Of a stretch of 64,000 bases of DNA, positions 12,896 to 64,000 are shown one piece after another (position 1 is the first letter of the stretch; the number at the start of each line of letters is the position of its first letter). The stretch covers positions 68,216,056 through 68,280,055 of the forward strand of contig CM049310.1 of NCBI GenBank assembly GCA_026874595.1. Direction: 5' to 3'. Source of the stretch: Sipunculus nudus. Taxonomy: Eukaryota > Annelida > Sipuncula > Golfingiida > Sipunculidae. The position numbers were made by a program, and so were the translations under genes. The notes beneath the pieces were generated by a model that was not told the DNA's origin, did not search any database, and worked only from the letters and a program-made list of their open reading frames with translations.

Positions 12896-13240
12896 CTTAT
12901 GTCACAGAGCCCACCTGCTTTATTCTCCGTTCAGCAACAATGCCCCTTAGTTTCTGCACAGTGGCACAACCCGTTTCATCTGTATTATAGATGTCCTGTG
13001 CCTGGGAATGGTATAGGTTCATGACTCTTGTTAATTTTGTGAAATAATTAACCCACAGTATGACGATTGAACGCTGAATCAACTCTGCTCAGGTTCAGTG
13101 GCTCGACTCTCCTCAAGCCGGCCATTTAAAGAAAAGCCAAAATCTCATTGAAGCTCTCGATTACCAGGAAAGAGGACATTCTGTTGGCTTCACAATACAT
13201 AAATTGCACTGACACTAATTGCTGTCATGTAAGAAATAGA
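12896..13240 (-). pseudogene. Decayed pogo/Tigger-type DDE transposase fragment
   Basis: On the minus strand 13,000-12,897 reads IYNTDETGCATVQKLRGIVA and then KQVGSVT. This is the N.DETG..TVQKP...A..G.KQVG..TSAERG block of the DDE_1 (pogo/Tigger/jerky) superfamily, with the first catalytic Asp in DETG. Further upstream (about 13,130-13,040) another frame gives LRRVEPLNLSRVDSAFNRHT, matching the segment before the catalytic core. Frameshifts and stops separate these pieces, so the gene is dead. The fragment stops where the 37-bp array begins, at the codons that became the array unit. Confidence 0.8.
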
Positions 13241-13254
13241 AAGAATCATACCTG

Positions 13255-13515
13255 CAAGTCTAATATCCACTTTTTAGTGCACTTTGGTGATTTTATTACA
13301 CCACGCTTCCACAAAGCTTGAACTTGTCTTCCTGTTTGAGCTAAAATGACAGTGATATTAGACCCTACAGACAGAGGGCGCCTGTGAATGTACAGGACTT
13401 CTCTAACTGGTGGTTTGAGGTGGTGGCTCTCCTTGTGGCTCAACTCTCTTGGGTCTTCCAAAACGACAATAAATACAATGGTGTTCTTGAATTCTGGATC
13501 TTCAAGTGCTGCCAT
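13255..13515 (-). CDS. Possible orphan internal exon (87 codons)
   Basis: On the minus strand an acceptor (GGTTTGTCCGCCAG) is followed by 261 nt that are open in one frame and end at a donor (TTGCAG|GTATGA). The frame begins MAALEDPEFKNTIVFIVVLE and ends KKWILDLQ; it is charged and looks like a real protein. An in-frame stop lies just before the acceptor, as expected for an intron. I do not recognise the family. It lies among transposon relics, so it may be an exon of an autonomous element rather than a host gene. Confidence 0.35.
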
Positions 13516-14679
13516 CTGGCGGACAAACCAAAACTAATTCAGGCTCTTTGTTGCCATAAGTTTAAAAACCCCGTAATCATATAGTTCAGATAATTTACTA
13601 ACTGGGATGACAACTCCTATCTTTATAAACTCTAAATGTCTTTATTCAGACAGTGGGAGCTTGTTACCCACTCCCAAACCTGGTCGAGTCGGCTATGTAT
13701 ACTTAGTATTTGTTACAGTACAATATAAATCAATAAATGTAAATTAAAAATATAAATATAAATACAATATAAGATATGTGTAAAACGGACCATAGTCATA
13801 ATAGTTTGAATATGTGTATTAATTTTATATTCCTAAAATGTCTGACCTGGTATTATTGCTTTTAACCATGTGCTAACGATTCTCGGCTGTATGCGTAATG
13901 TTAACCAACATTGTTTTCATTGCTCGTATAGTTTCCCGTGACATGGGTACCACATGGTATTCTGAACTGAGCACGAATTCTTAAAAAAAGCCCTTTTCGG
14001 GAATTTCTAGTTAAAATGAATCTTGTAGTATGAAGCAAAATCACAATGTATATAAAATCATTTATCAGGCTGTTTCACAGTGTTATATAAAGAATACTCA
14101 CTAAAACAATGGTTAAGCACCGCCCCACTCCGTCCGTCCACCTGATCAGTCAGGGATAAAAAAAATGTTTCTGAATGTTTTGTGTGTAAGCACACGAAAA
14201 AGCTGCCACTGCTATAAATTCTGCGTGTGATTTTTAAGTAAGAATTGTGAGTTTATGGGCTGGATACTCAACATCTAGAAATACGTGTATAATATCCACA
14301 TTGTAATATATAAATATATCATTCATTTAAATATCATTCTGTAAGCTCCGTATGGCAAATGAAATGGTGTTTCAAATGTTGAACATTTCAATCACCACAC
14401 TGAGACAAATACCATGACAGGTATGATTTTAGATGCTGCAGTCCCTGATAGACTGTGGAGGCCTGTTTTTTATTCCCATAAAGCAGTCTAATGTCACTTC
14501 ACCAAAAATTTGATCGTCAGTCTGTTTCCATTTTGTTCATACAATTAAAACATCTTTCAACAACAGCATCAATAAAAAGACCCACCTAAAATATTAACCG
14601 AGAGTGACATGTTCGTGAACATCAATGGGTATTGCTGATGTATCTTATAAATTCTGAAAGATTTAAATGCTCCAGATTT
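13516..14679. other. Unassigned intergenic DNA
   Basis: AT-rich, with many short homopolymers. No gene or clear repeat recognised. Confidence 0.25.
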
Positions 14680-15470
14680 TCATAAACAAACATTTTCAGT
14701 TCCTACAACTCGCTGATCATTTCCTCTGAGCTGGCTTCCAGTGTGTTCATTTCCACAGACTTCCAGATCATCTGGATCAGATGGCCATTTGTTTTCATCC
14801 AGAATTTTTGCCACCTGGTACATAGACTTTTGAATTTTCCTCCATGCTAATTCTCCTGTTACAGTTTCTACCAGTCTTTGAACATAACACAGGAACCTAG
14901 GAACAAAGTCATGTGCACCTTGTCTGATATTCTTCAGTCTTAATCTGTTTAGTGTGTCCTTGACGTTTCTCATTGCTCAGAAAGCAGCAGCCAGTTCAGT
15001 ACTGGTTGCTTGCCATGTCATGGAAAGTCTTGCAGAAGAAGCAGAATTTCAAACAGCTACAGATGGCAGACTGGGTTACTGTGTGAAAATATCTTGGCAT
15101 GAAGTATCCCTGCTAGCAACGTAGTTTTTTTCAGATGTTTAAAGATCACTTCATATTTTATCAACATTTCTTGGGTGGCTACCAATTTGTGCTGTACCCA
15201 ATGAATGCCGTGGAACCTTTTTTTATGCTTTGAGATACCCTTTTGCAGAATCTCAGCTGTTTCAGATATCTAAGCTTTCTGGGACTCTTCTCATAAATGC
15301 AGTAAATATCCACCAGTTTCTTACAAATATTCCTTTCATATGCTCAATTCAAGTCTTTGGTTGAAGAAATTTAATCCAGTCAACCATAGTACATGCACCT
15401 TTGTTAGTGCAATCATACCCTTTCTCTGTCGGAGATTGACATTTGCACAATCTGCCCCTGTTCCTACCAC
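14680..15470 (-). pseudogene. Decayed hAT-like (KIAA1586/ZNF862-type) transposase-derived gene
   Basis: On the minus strand, pieces from 15,461 downward read GADCANVNLRQRKGMIAL, then WLTGLNFFNQRLELSI, then RFHGIHWVQHKLVA. They follow the order G.DGA.VN....G.I.L, W....HC.NHRLELA, GTRWV.HK..AL seen in KIAA1586/ZNF862-like hAT-derived proteins. Stops and frame changes interrupt them. A 97-codon open frame at 14,973-14,680 (MRNVKDTLNRLRLKNIRQGA...) continues in the expected direction and may be the C-terminal part. The family call is from motif memory, not an alignment. Confidence 0.55.
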
Positions 15471-15479
15471 TTTCTTTCT

Positions 15480-17359
15480 GTAGTCCAGTTACCCCTCTTA
15501 CAGTTCCTGATGAAATATATTACTTAATCCCACAGAAGTTCCCTCAGAAACATTTGCTAATTTAAGAAATTTTGTGTGCCGCTTTCCTTGTTGATATGTC
15601 ACCTAGGGTTGTGGGCCGTACATACGACTCTCAAATCTCAAGCTCTCAAGCACAAACACAGAATGTGCTTCACACGTTTATTTCTTGAAAATGAGAGAAA
15701 TACATAAACTCTCCAGTTCAAAAGTTGTCTGCCAAGTCAGTCATATATATAATAAAATTGCAACACGAATGTACAGTATGAAAACACTCGTCATACAGTT
15801 TATTACAGAATTACAGAATACACAGTTAACTCTCGCCAACACATTATGCTGTGTTTACACCAATAAGTAAATGAAAATTGTATTACAGATCGGACGACCA
15901 CGGAAGTCTACTTTCGGACTACATCTGTCAATAGTCTATTCTAATAAAAAGGACGGCCACATTTGACCATAGAATAGTCTACCTTTCGGGCCACATTTAG
16001 CCAAATAAGAGTGGAATGGTTACTATGATAATATAATAACTGACATACCTACCGTAATAACATTTACACGCTAGTTCAATCTGAAAATACACTGAAAATT
16101 ACGTACCTGGACAAACGATAGAAACACATGAACTCTCCAGTTCAAATGTTGCCCACCAAGTGACGTTAATCGGCTAACTTTGCGGAAAGCTAGGTACACT
16201 ATTTACATGCAAATGAAGAGTGTTACTAAAGTTTGAGTAAGTTTGATCAATGAGACATTGATTGTGTGTGTTACATTATTCAAATATATATCAATTAAGT
16301 ATAAGGTTTTAAGATATAAGGTATATTTTAATTATAATTCATTTTAGATATAAAACATTTCATACTAAACTCATATATGGAACCAAAGTAAACAATTCTC
16401 TAATATTATATTCATATTTGTAATATATACATGTAATACAATCTCTGAATAATGAGGGGATGATATCATTGACCATCCCCCCTTGTCAAAAAGTGTGTGT
16501 GTGTGTGTTGGGGGGGGGGGGATATATACCCCTACCCCAATATTGACGCCCCTGAATTCAGGGAAATGCTTTGAAAACATCAGGTATAACATTGGGATCA
16601 AACAAAATTCGAAACAAGGAATCCTTAAAATGCCTTCTCATCCTTCGACAAGTATTCAATGAAAATCATTAAGAAAGTTTGTACATTCTTTGTTGGGAAA
16701 AAGAATAATAAAAAAGTCTAGTGGCTCGTTCTGTAGTCTTTAATTAGCTAATAATGAAATAAAAGGGCGGCCAAGCTATAAGGTAACGGGGGGGGGGGGG
16801 GGGGGGGGTCGCGTACCTCCCTATAGACTATATTATATAGTCATCTTTGACATTAGAGTTAAAGGCTTAATGTCAGTGATCCCACCCATAGTGAAGCCAA
16901 GTCATCAACAAGCAAACCACTTTTGCAAATTTAACATGCATATTTTATCACTGTCTTATATGTGTAAAGATTATTTATTCACTAACATAGTTGTTTATGC
17001 AATAAATCATAAGTATAAAGAAATATAAATTCATTCTGATGAAAGCTTCCTAATGAAAGAGATTTGGAATAAATAGTTTTTTCCCCACAAATATCCTATA
17101 TAATGTGAAAACAATACACATATTAACTAAAATGAGTAAATTTGGTTACATAAAAACGTAAATGTTAAGTTATTGGTTTCAGTATTACCCTGAGGAACCC
17201 AAATTTGTAATTTTAAGGGTAACAATAACAAAAAAGAGAACTCTTTAAAACTGATGAAACTTACGTTACATGTTACTGTGATTCTCATCTGATCTGCTCT
17301 CTGAAAGGTTTTGCAAATTCACATGATAGGTAAACATGGTTCCGTCCAGCACCTTCAGT
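15480..17359. other. Unassigned intergenic DNA with simple repeats
   Basis: A (GT)n plus G-run lies at 16,493-16,520 and a 20-base G-run near 16,789-16,808. The phrase AACTCTCCAGTTCAAA.GTTG.C..CCAAGT occurs at 15,707 and 16,133, so a short dispersed duplication is present. No gene recognised. Confidence 0.3.
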
Positions 17360-19065
17360 TTTTAGCTCGGCTAACCTTCAACTTTCCAGCCATCCATTAA
17401 GATTGCACAAATCATAACAGTTTGATCTAGAAATTGTTTAAATATACATCCCGTGAAATCCATAGAAAATCTCCCTGAAAACATGAAAGTAGGTCACTGC
17501 AACCTATATTTTTCGAGCGATGATTAAAATTAGAAACAAAAGCTCCAGTATCTGAGCTATTAAGCATAGATCGCCATGATTCTTGCTCTGCTCATGGATC
17601 ATTGACAGTTTCATCACATGCTAAAGACTGGTGGCGCCACCTCGCATTTACTCTATGTTTGTGTCTGGCCAATGACAGCTATTCATATCATTTTCTCAAC
17701 TTTGGTGTCCTGGCGCAACTTTTGTTATTTTTTTAACATATTTTTCTTCTATTTTTGAGACTGCCAAAATAAATAAATGCATCATTTCTCAAGTATAGTT
17801 TCATCTAGTGTCTTGAAATCTCAGTTAACCTGGTGTGTTTATCATGCCCCTCTCGGGTAGACGTACTGTTTTCAGTCCCGTCGTCTGAATGACGATGTCT
17901 TTTGAAGCGCTGCATATTTTCTCCTAAAATTTAAAAAACAAATTATTTGTACCAAAATCTGCCAAAAACAAATAAAAAACTTGGGAGCTTGATCTTGATC
18001 TTTTAGGTCAAATCACTCAAAATGAAAAAAATTATGTGAACCCGTTATCTGTAAAGTACTGCAAGTTTCCTAAAATTTGACACACAAGTTGTTCAACCAA
18101 GTGCTCGTATGAGATAAAAAATTTTGACCTTGGCACAGGTCAAATTTCCCGAATTACAGTTCATTTTGTTTAGGATTTCTGTTGACCCCGTAACTGAACT
18201 TTGCATATGTTCCCCTCAAATTTGACACAGTAGTTGTTTCCACCAAGTGCTTGGATGAGTTCAGAAATTGGTGACCTTTACTTTCCAAGGTCAACTTTAC
18301 ATTTCTAGAATTCTAGAATTATTGTGACCCCATAACTTTTGAAGTACTGCATATTATTTCTTACAATCTGACACACCAGTTGATTTTTTTGTGTAACATG
18401 ATGAGATCGGAAACTAGTCACCTGACCATGATTATCCAGATCAAATCTTCAAAGTTTAAGGATTATCAAGAACCCTTAACTTTTGATGCACTGCACATTT
18501 GTACTTCAGGTTTGACACAGCAGTTGTTCCACCATTTGCTCGTAGGAGTTTGAAATATGGTGACCTTGACTTTGTTCTTCAAGTTAGAAACCGCGGAAAC
18601 CTAGAATAATTGTAATGCCTAAAACTGTTGAAATACTGAAGATACCCCCCCCCCCCCCCCCCGAAATTTGACTCATGAGTTGTTTCCATAACGTCATCGG
18701 AAATAAATCAAACTTTTGACCTTGACCTTGATCTACAAGGTAAGTGCAGCAGAAATGTTAATATTTTATTATCTTCATACCCTTGGGAGTATTGTATATT
18801 TAGTCGTCAAATATGATAGGCAAACTGTATTAACCAAGTTTTCGGAGGACACAACCTGTATAGACCAGTTATGATTGGATTCAGTCTTCACATATAACCC
18901 ATCACTCAAGCAAGAACCCTGTTGGCTACGGTGTCAGAAGGTCAAAGGTCAAGATTACATCAGAAGTTAATCCTCATTCGCTTTTCAGATGTAGAATTGT
19001 GAGCATTGTTAATGTCATGCTTGCCAGCTGAGGGTCATAACCCTTTAGTCACTTGTTATACTTAA
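17360..19065 (+). repeat. Satellite-bearing dispersed repeat, ~145-bp internal monomer
   Basis: The block begins with TTTTTAGCTCGGCTAACC and ends with CAGCTGAGGGTCATAACC..AGTCACTTGTTA, comparable to the ends of the element at 33,880-37,760. Inside, the phrase TTGACACA..AGTTGTT.CACCAAGTGCT recurs at about 18,079, 18,222, 18,369, 18,511 and 18,668, a period near 145 bp. Each copy is followed by a GTGACCTTGAC..TCAAGGTCA-like segment. A C-run sits at 18,646-18,662. Confidence 0.6.
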
Positions 19066-19463
19066 CTACCGGTGCCAAAATGTACCAAACCTATACGAAC
19101 GGCACTTCACAAGTTTCCAACATTATTTCATTTGATTAAAAGTTAGATACGTTTTAATGTTTAACAAAACAAGAAGGAAGGCCTTAAAGGTTTAGCGAGT
19201 GCTCATTCATTTCTTATGTGAATATGTCATTTAAATGAGAGTCGGCTGACCTAGAGTTTTTGAATATAATTTAGTTTCTGTCCTCACTATTTGTAGAAAC
19301 CTTACCATCACGTATATTACGGGTACCTAAATAAGAGACCCAGGGGTCATGATGCTCAGCTGATGTGAGACACTGAGAAATTCTATCAACTTTGATTGCT
19401 GCCATTTTAGTATTTAGCAGTTGTTTCTGTTTATCGGATGAAATCTTTAAATTGTGTATGTTG

Positions 19464-19482
19464 ATATATATATATATATATA
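19464..19482. repeat. (AT)n microsatellite
   Basis: Short TA tract. Confidence 0.8.
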
Positions 19483-19499
19483 AAGGGCTATTCGTGATC

Positions 19500-19995
19500 A
19501 ATAAGCTTACAGAGTTTCAGAAAGATCCATGCAACCCTCACTGAGATATTTTATCTGAAGTATGAGTTTCATACATCAACAGTTGAATATGCTAAAATTT
19601 TGCAGTTATGTCCGCAAAAGTTCTGAAGATGTGTCTGGGTCGATTTTCTGTATTTTTTACATGGTAACAATTTAAATGTGCAGATCATGCACAATGTTGC
19701 CTTTTCGAAAAGAGTGCAGCATTTTGGTTTTGCTGCACATAACATTAACCCAAGTATGAGTTTCTATGTATTATAACCGTACAGAAAGGAGCGTAACTAA
19801 CAAAATAAGTTACAGTGATCCATTTTTGTGTATGCAAGGATTTATCATGGACCTACAGGGATATTAAGTGAAAAATCTAGGTCAAACGGTTACGATTTGC
19901 GCTCTGTTATTGATGGACGGTCGGACAGACGATGGACAAAGGGTAGTCGCTGTAGATAGATGACTTATGGTCAGCTGAACTAAAAACACTTTAAG
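19500..19995 (-). repeat. Head fragment of the satellite-bearing repeat
   Basis: Read on the minus strand from 19,995, the sequence starts TTTTTAGTTCAGCTGACC and passes through ACTACCCTTTGTCCATCGTC and a GTAACCGTTTGACCTAGA segment. That is the order seen at the head of the copies at 33,880 and 49,203. The left boundary is uncertain. Confidence 0.6.
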
Positions 19996-20990
19996 TCTCA
20001 TTTCCTACAGCCGCTATTATTAGATAGATTTTGAAAATATTTCAGGTTTTCATAGAACGTTTGATACTATATCACACACAATATTCTGATAAATCAACTT
20101 TAATTTTTTTGAGAAAAGGCATCCAAGTTGCTCAATTTTATTGACAATGACTCAATATACTGAATATGATACAGTGACTCTGTTTAAGTTATTAAAATGT
20201 AGCTTGGAATTATACTTCCATTTGATGATAATAGTTTGCTATCTCTTTTATCTTACTTTTTGCAAAGTAATTGTCAGGTTCGGTGCAAATAATCAGGAAA
20301 GCATTTGCCATACAGAACGCGCTAATACCACCGCTTTATTAAAAGTAATGACTTTCGACGGAAAACTAAACTATGGAATCAGAAGAAATCAATTATACAG
20401 TCCAGAGATCAGAAAGGTAAACAGGAGTCTACGTGAGATTTAATTCAGAAAAAGTCTGAAATAAAAGTTGTTACTAGAAATTACACACTAGAGGCCAGTG
20501 GCTCGGTTATTAGCAGAAATCTGGTGTATAAAAAATTAACTACATGTCAATCAGCTACACGGGTACTTAAAAAAACTGTAGTTTATTCTACAAGCTGGTG
20601 TAATCATTTTCTGACAACAACTTGCTATTCCTGCATTCCTGCGACTTTCCCCATCATGTACTCGAGGTTGAAATACCCGCATTGTAACGGCGTTCTATAA
20701 TTCAAGTGTCTCCAACTGGGAACTTCTACTAGTCAAACTACCTTCTGGAGCGTTCATCCTGTGATTGTCTTGGATCTTAAATAACAATTTATTTTTGTTG
20801 TGTTGTGCAGTGCTGTATCGGCGGAGGGTTGATATTAACCGGGGACGAAATACTCGTTCTTGACTGTGAATTCATGTAATCTAAATATAGTTTAGCTCTC
20901 ATGTATTTCTTACGCCAGCTTATACATCTCTGTCAATAACACAACAGCCTGAAAGAGCCCCTACCCGCAGAACGGCATTTCATAGTGTTA
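19996..20990. other. Intergenic DNA upstream of the TMC gene
   Basis: No gene supported. The 100-codon frame at 20,141-20,443 has no recognisable domain and no splice context. GC content and CpG density rise from about 20,700 toward the TMC start. Confidence 0.3.
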
Positions 20991-21054
20991 TTTATTTATA
21001 TCCTTTGTGCACTTATAGGTGATCTAGCGGTGTGCTTCGGTTTGCTGCCCCGCC

Positions 21055-21113
21055 TGGCCTTTTAAAGCTCTGCCACTGACGTGTACGTGTGAAGGCGTTA
21101 CGTTGACGTGACG
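21055..21113 (+). promoter_or_regulatory. Candidate core promoter/5' UTR of the TMC gene
   Basis: Just before the proposed start codon there is a GC-rich stretch (GCCCCGCCTGGCC), a TATA-like CTTTTAAAGC (21,058-21,067) and three TGACG/TGACGT half-sites of the CREB/ATF type (near 21,077, 21,104 and 21,109). The spacing suits transcription starting a few tens of bases before the ATG, but it could equally be 5' UTR of a longer transcript. This is inference from composition and motifs. Confidence 0.35.
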
Positions 21114-62397
<41,284 letters not shown>

Positions 62398-62629
62398 GTA
62401 AGTCGTCTTCCTTACAGTGATACATGTGATTTATTAATCAGAATATACTTATTATTTACATGCTTTTAGAATTTGCTAGGATGTAATATTATACAGGCGA
62501 TAGTTAAAAAGTTAGAGAGTTTGGTAATGGTGTTTTGGATCACAGCACATTCTTTTTCTCAAATCGCTTCAAACGTACTTTTATCATAATGTGAGGTCTA
62601 ATGTAAGAACATCAATGTAAGCTGGTATT

Positions 62630-63260
62630 CTACAGACCACGGACACTTGGACAACACATACAATTATAGGTATTCCACAGACCACAGACACTGGGACAGC
62701 ACATGCAATTACAGGTATTCCACAGACCACGGACACTGGGACAGCACATGCAATTATAGTTATTCCACAGACCATGGACATTGCAACAACACTAGAATTA
62801 TAGGTATTCCACAGACCACGGACACTGGGACAGCACATACAATTATAGGTATTCCACGGACCACGGACACTGGGACAGCACAGCCTATTATAGGTATTCC
62901 TCAGACCACAGACACTGGGACAGCACATGCTATTAAAGGGTTTTCCACAGACACTGGAAAAAAACATACAATTATAGGTATTCCACAGACCACGGATACT
63001 GGGACAACACATGAAATTATAGGTATTCCACAGGCCATGAACACCAGGACAACACATACAATTATAGGTATTCCACATACAACAAACACTGGGACAGTAC
63101 ATACATTTATAGGTATTCAACAGACCACGAACACTGGGACAATACATACAATTATAGGTATTCCACAGACCAAGGACACTGGGACAGTACTACAATTATA
63201 GGTATTTCACAGACCATGGACACTGGGACAGCACATACAATTATAGGTATTCCACAGACC
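62630..63260. repeat. 45-bp minisatellite, about 14 copies
   Basis: Unit ATTATAGGTATTCCACAGAC then CACGGACACTGGGACAGCACATACA. The 184-187-codon frames on both strands are artefacts of a unit length divisible by three. Confidence 0.93.
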
Positions 63261-64000
63261 ACCAACACCGACTCAAACACCAGACACCTAAACTATAACA
63301 ACTTCATTGTAATCTCCAATGATTTCGTTGATCATGCCTTAGGGAGACCTACTCCCGTACAAAACAAGTTGAGTTAACACGACAATTAGCGTCTTCTCTT
63401 TGAAATAAAATGATACCTGTCATAATTTTGTCCTTAAACTTTTGGCTTACATGAGTGTTAAAGGAAGTGGAAAGGGGCGATCGCTGGTACCAACATAATC
63501 TTAGTGGGAACGCTTCCTTTGTTGTTCGTTTTCTTTCGAGGCTTACAGCCGGTGTTTCACAACCGTGCATGTTCATGTTCGGGCTACAACACCTGTTAAT
63601 CAGGAGATGCCCTGACTGATTTTGCCCATAAAAATGTAATACATGTTTCCGCTGGCTGAAACATCACGTGTTGCAGTGACTCAGGGACCCGATACACGGG
63701 GTCCCACTATGCTACGCATGTTATTTCATCTGAGACTTCTTGAGCCTTCGCACGAATCGCAAGGTTCTAAAGCGAATTTACATTCGGCTAATGAACTATA
63801 ATGTCCATGCAGATAAGATATATCAGAGGACATGAAAGTCCATGTATGGACTAGTTTAAACTACTCTTTATTTGGGATCTGTCCCGCATGCGCAAAATCG
63901 GACTTCCGGTCCCGCCGCATTGGTATAGTTACGAGGCATACGTGGACCGTGTTTTCTCACACGCAGAACCATAACAAGCTGAACCATAAAGCAAAACTAA
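63261..64000. other. TMC intron 20 or 3' flank
   Basis: No exon found with confidence. The sequence from about 63,640 is more GC-rich, with several CpGs near 63,880-63,950, but no TMC-like coding was found. Confidence 0.4.

Noticed and set aside
20141-20443. 100-codon frame upstream of TMC
   Set aside because: AT-rich, no domain, no splice sites that would join it to the TMC first exon.
62584-63201. 184-187-codon frames on both strands rich in Thr or Cys
   Set aside because: Translation of the 45-bp minisatellite.

Overview
The window is AT-rich, intron-rich and crowded with repeats. It reads as nuclear DNA of a marine invertebrate. A mollusc, probably a bivalve, fits best: long minisatellites lie in introns, a tRNA-derived SINE is present, and there are several copies of a dispersed repeat whose head reads 'CTGAGCTATAGCGATCACTC' followed by TCCGTC runs, a type I associate with bivalve genomes. 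The taxon is an inference from style, not proof. There are no bacterial or organellar genes.

One host gene dominates. From 21,114 to at least 62,397 on the plus strand I can splice a transmembrane channel-like (TMC) protein from 20 exons with matched phases. A 10-nt first coding exon starts at 21,114 and a 778-nt exon encodes a disordered cytoplasmic N-terminus. The remaining exons carry the TMC membrane domain, including the family signature CWET..VGQ and the C-terminal SLKDANKDLRAQL / ERTEEKKKIYAMAD segment. Together they give 933 codons in one unbroken frame. The 3' end of the gene probably lies beyond the window. The exon at 24,157-24,309 has a same-length (153 nt), phase-compatible, homologous partner at 26,085-26,237. 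The pair is either mutually exclusive or the second is an alternative first exon.

The introns hold many tandem arrays: 60, 42, about 29, 68, 45, 42, 36 and 45 bp units. Two of them, 68 bp before exon 10 and 45 bp before exon 11, are amplified copies of the 3' splice site and first exon bases of the exon they precede. They lay 17 and 13 decoy acceptors or acceptor relics upstream of the functional one. The introns also hold a miniature LTR element whose LTR carries tRNA-like A and B boxes, a SINE with a 10-bp target duplication, a Harbinger-like MITE, a probable solo LTR, a 2.1-kb element with ~240-bp terminal inverted repeats carrying an Ulp1-protease-like fragment, and a 3.9-kb satellite-bearing element inserted into a minisatellite.

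Upstream of the TMC gene (1-21,000) the window is mostly decayed transposons and unassigned sequence. The main feature is a 2.9-kb array of a 37-bp unit (about 78 copies). It appears to be amplified from inside a pogo/Tigger-type transposase gene on the minus strand, with transposase-like sequence on both sides. A decayed hAT-like (KIAA1586/ZNF862-type) relic lies at 14,680-15,470. Two orphan exon-like segments (8,857-8,928 plus; 13,255-13,515 minus) are reported with low confidence. The large open frames inside the arrays are artefacts of repeat composition.
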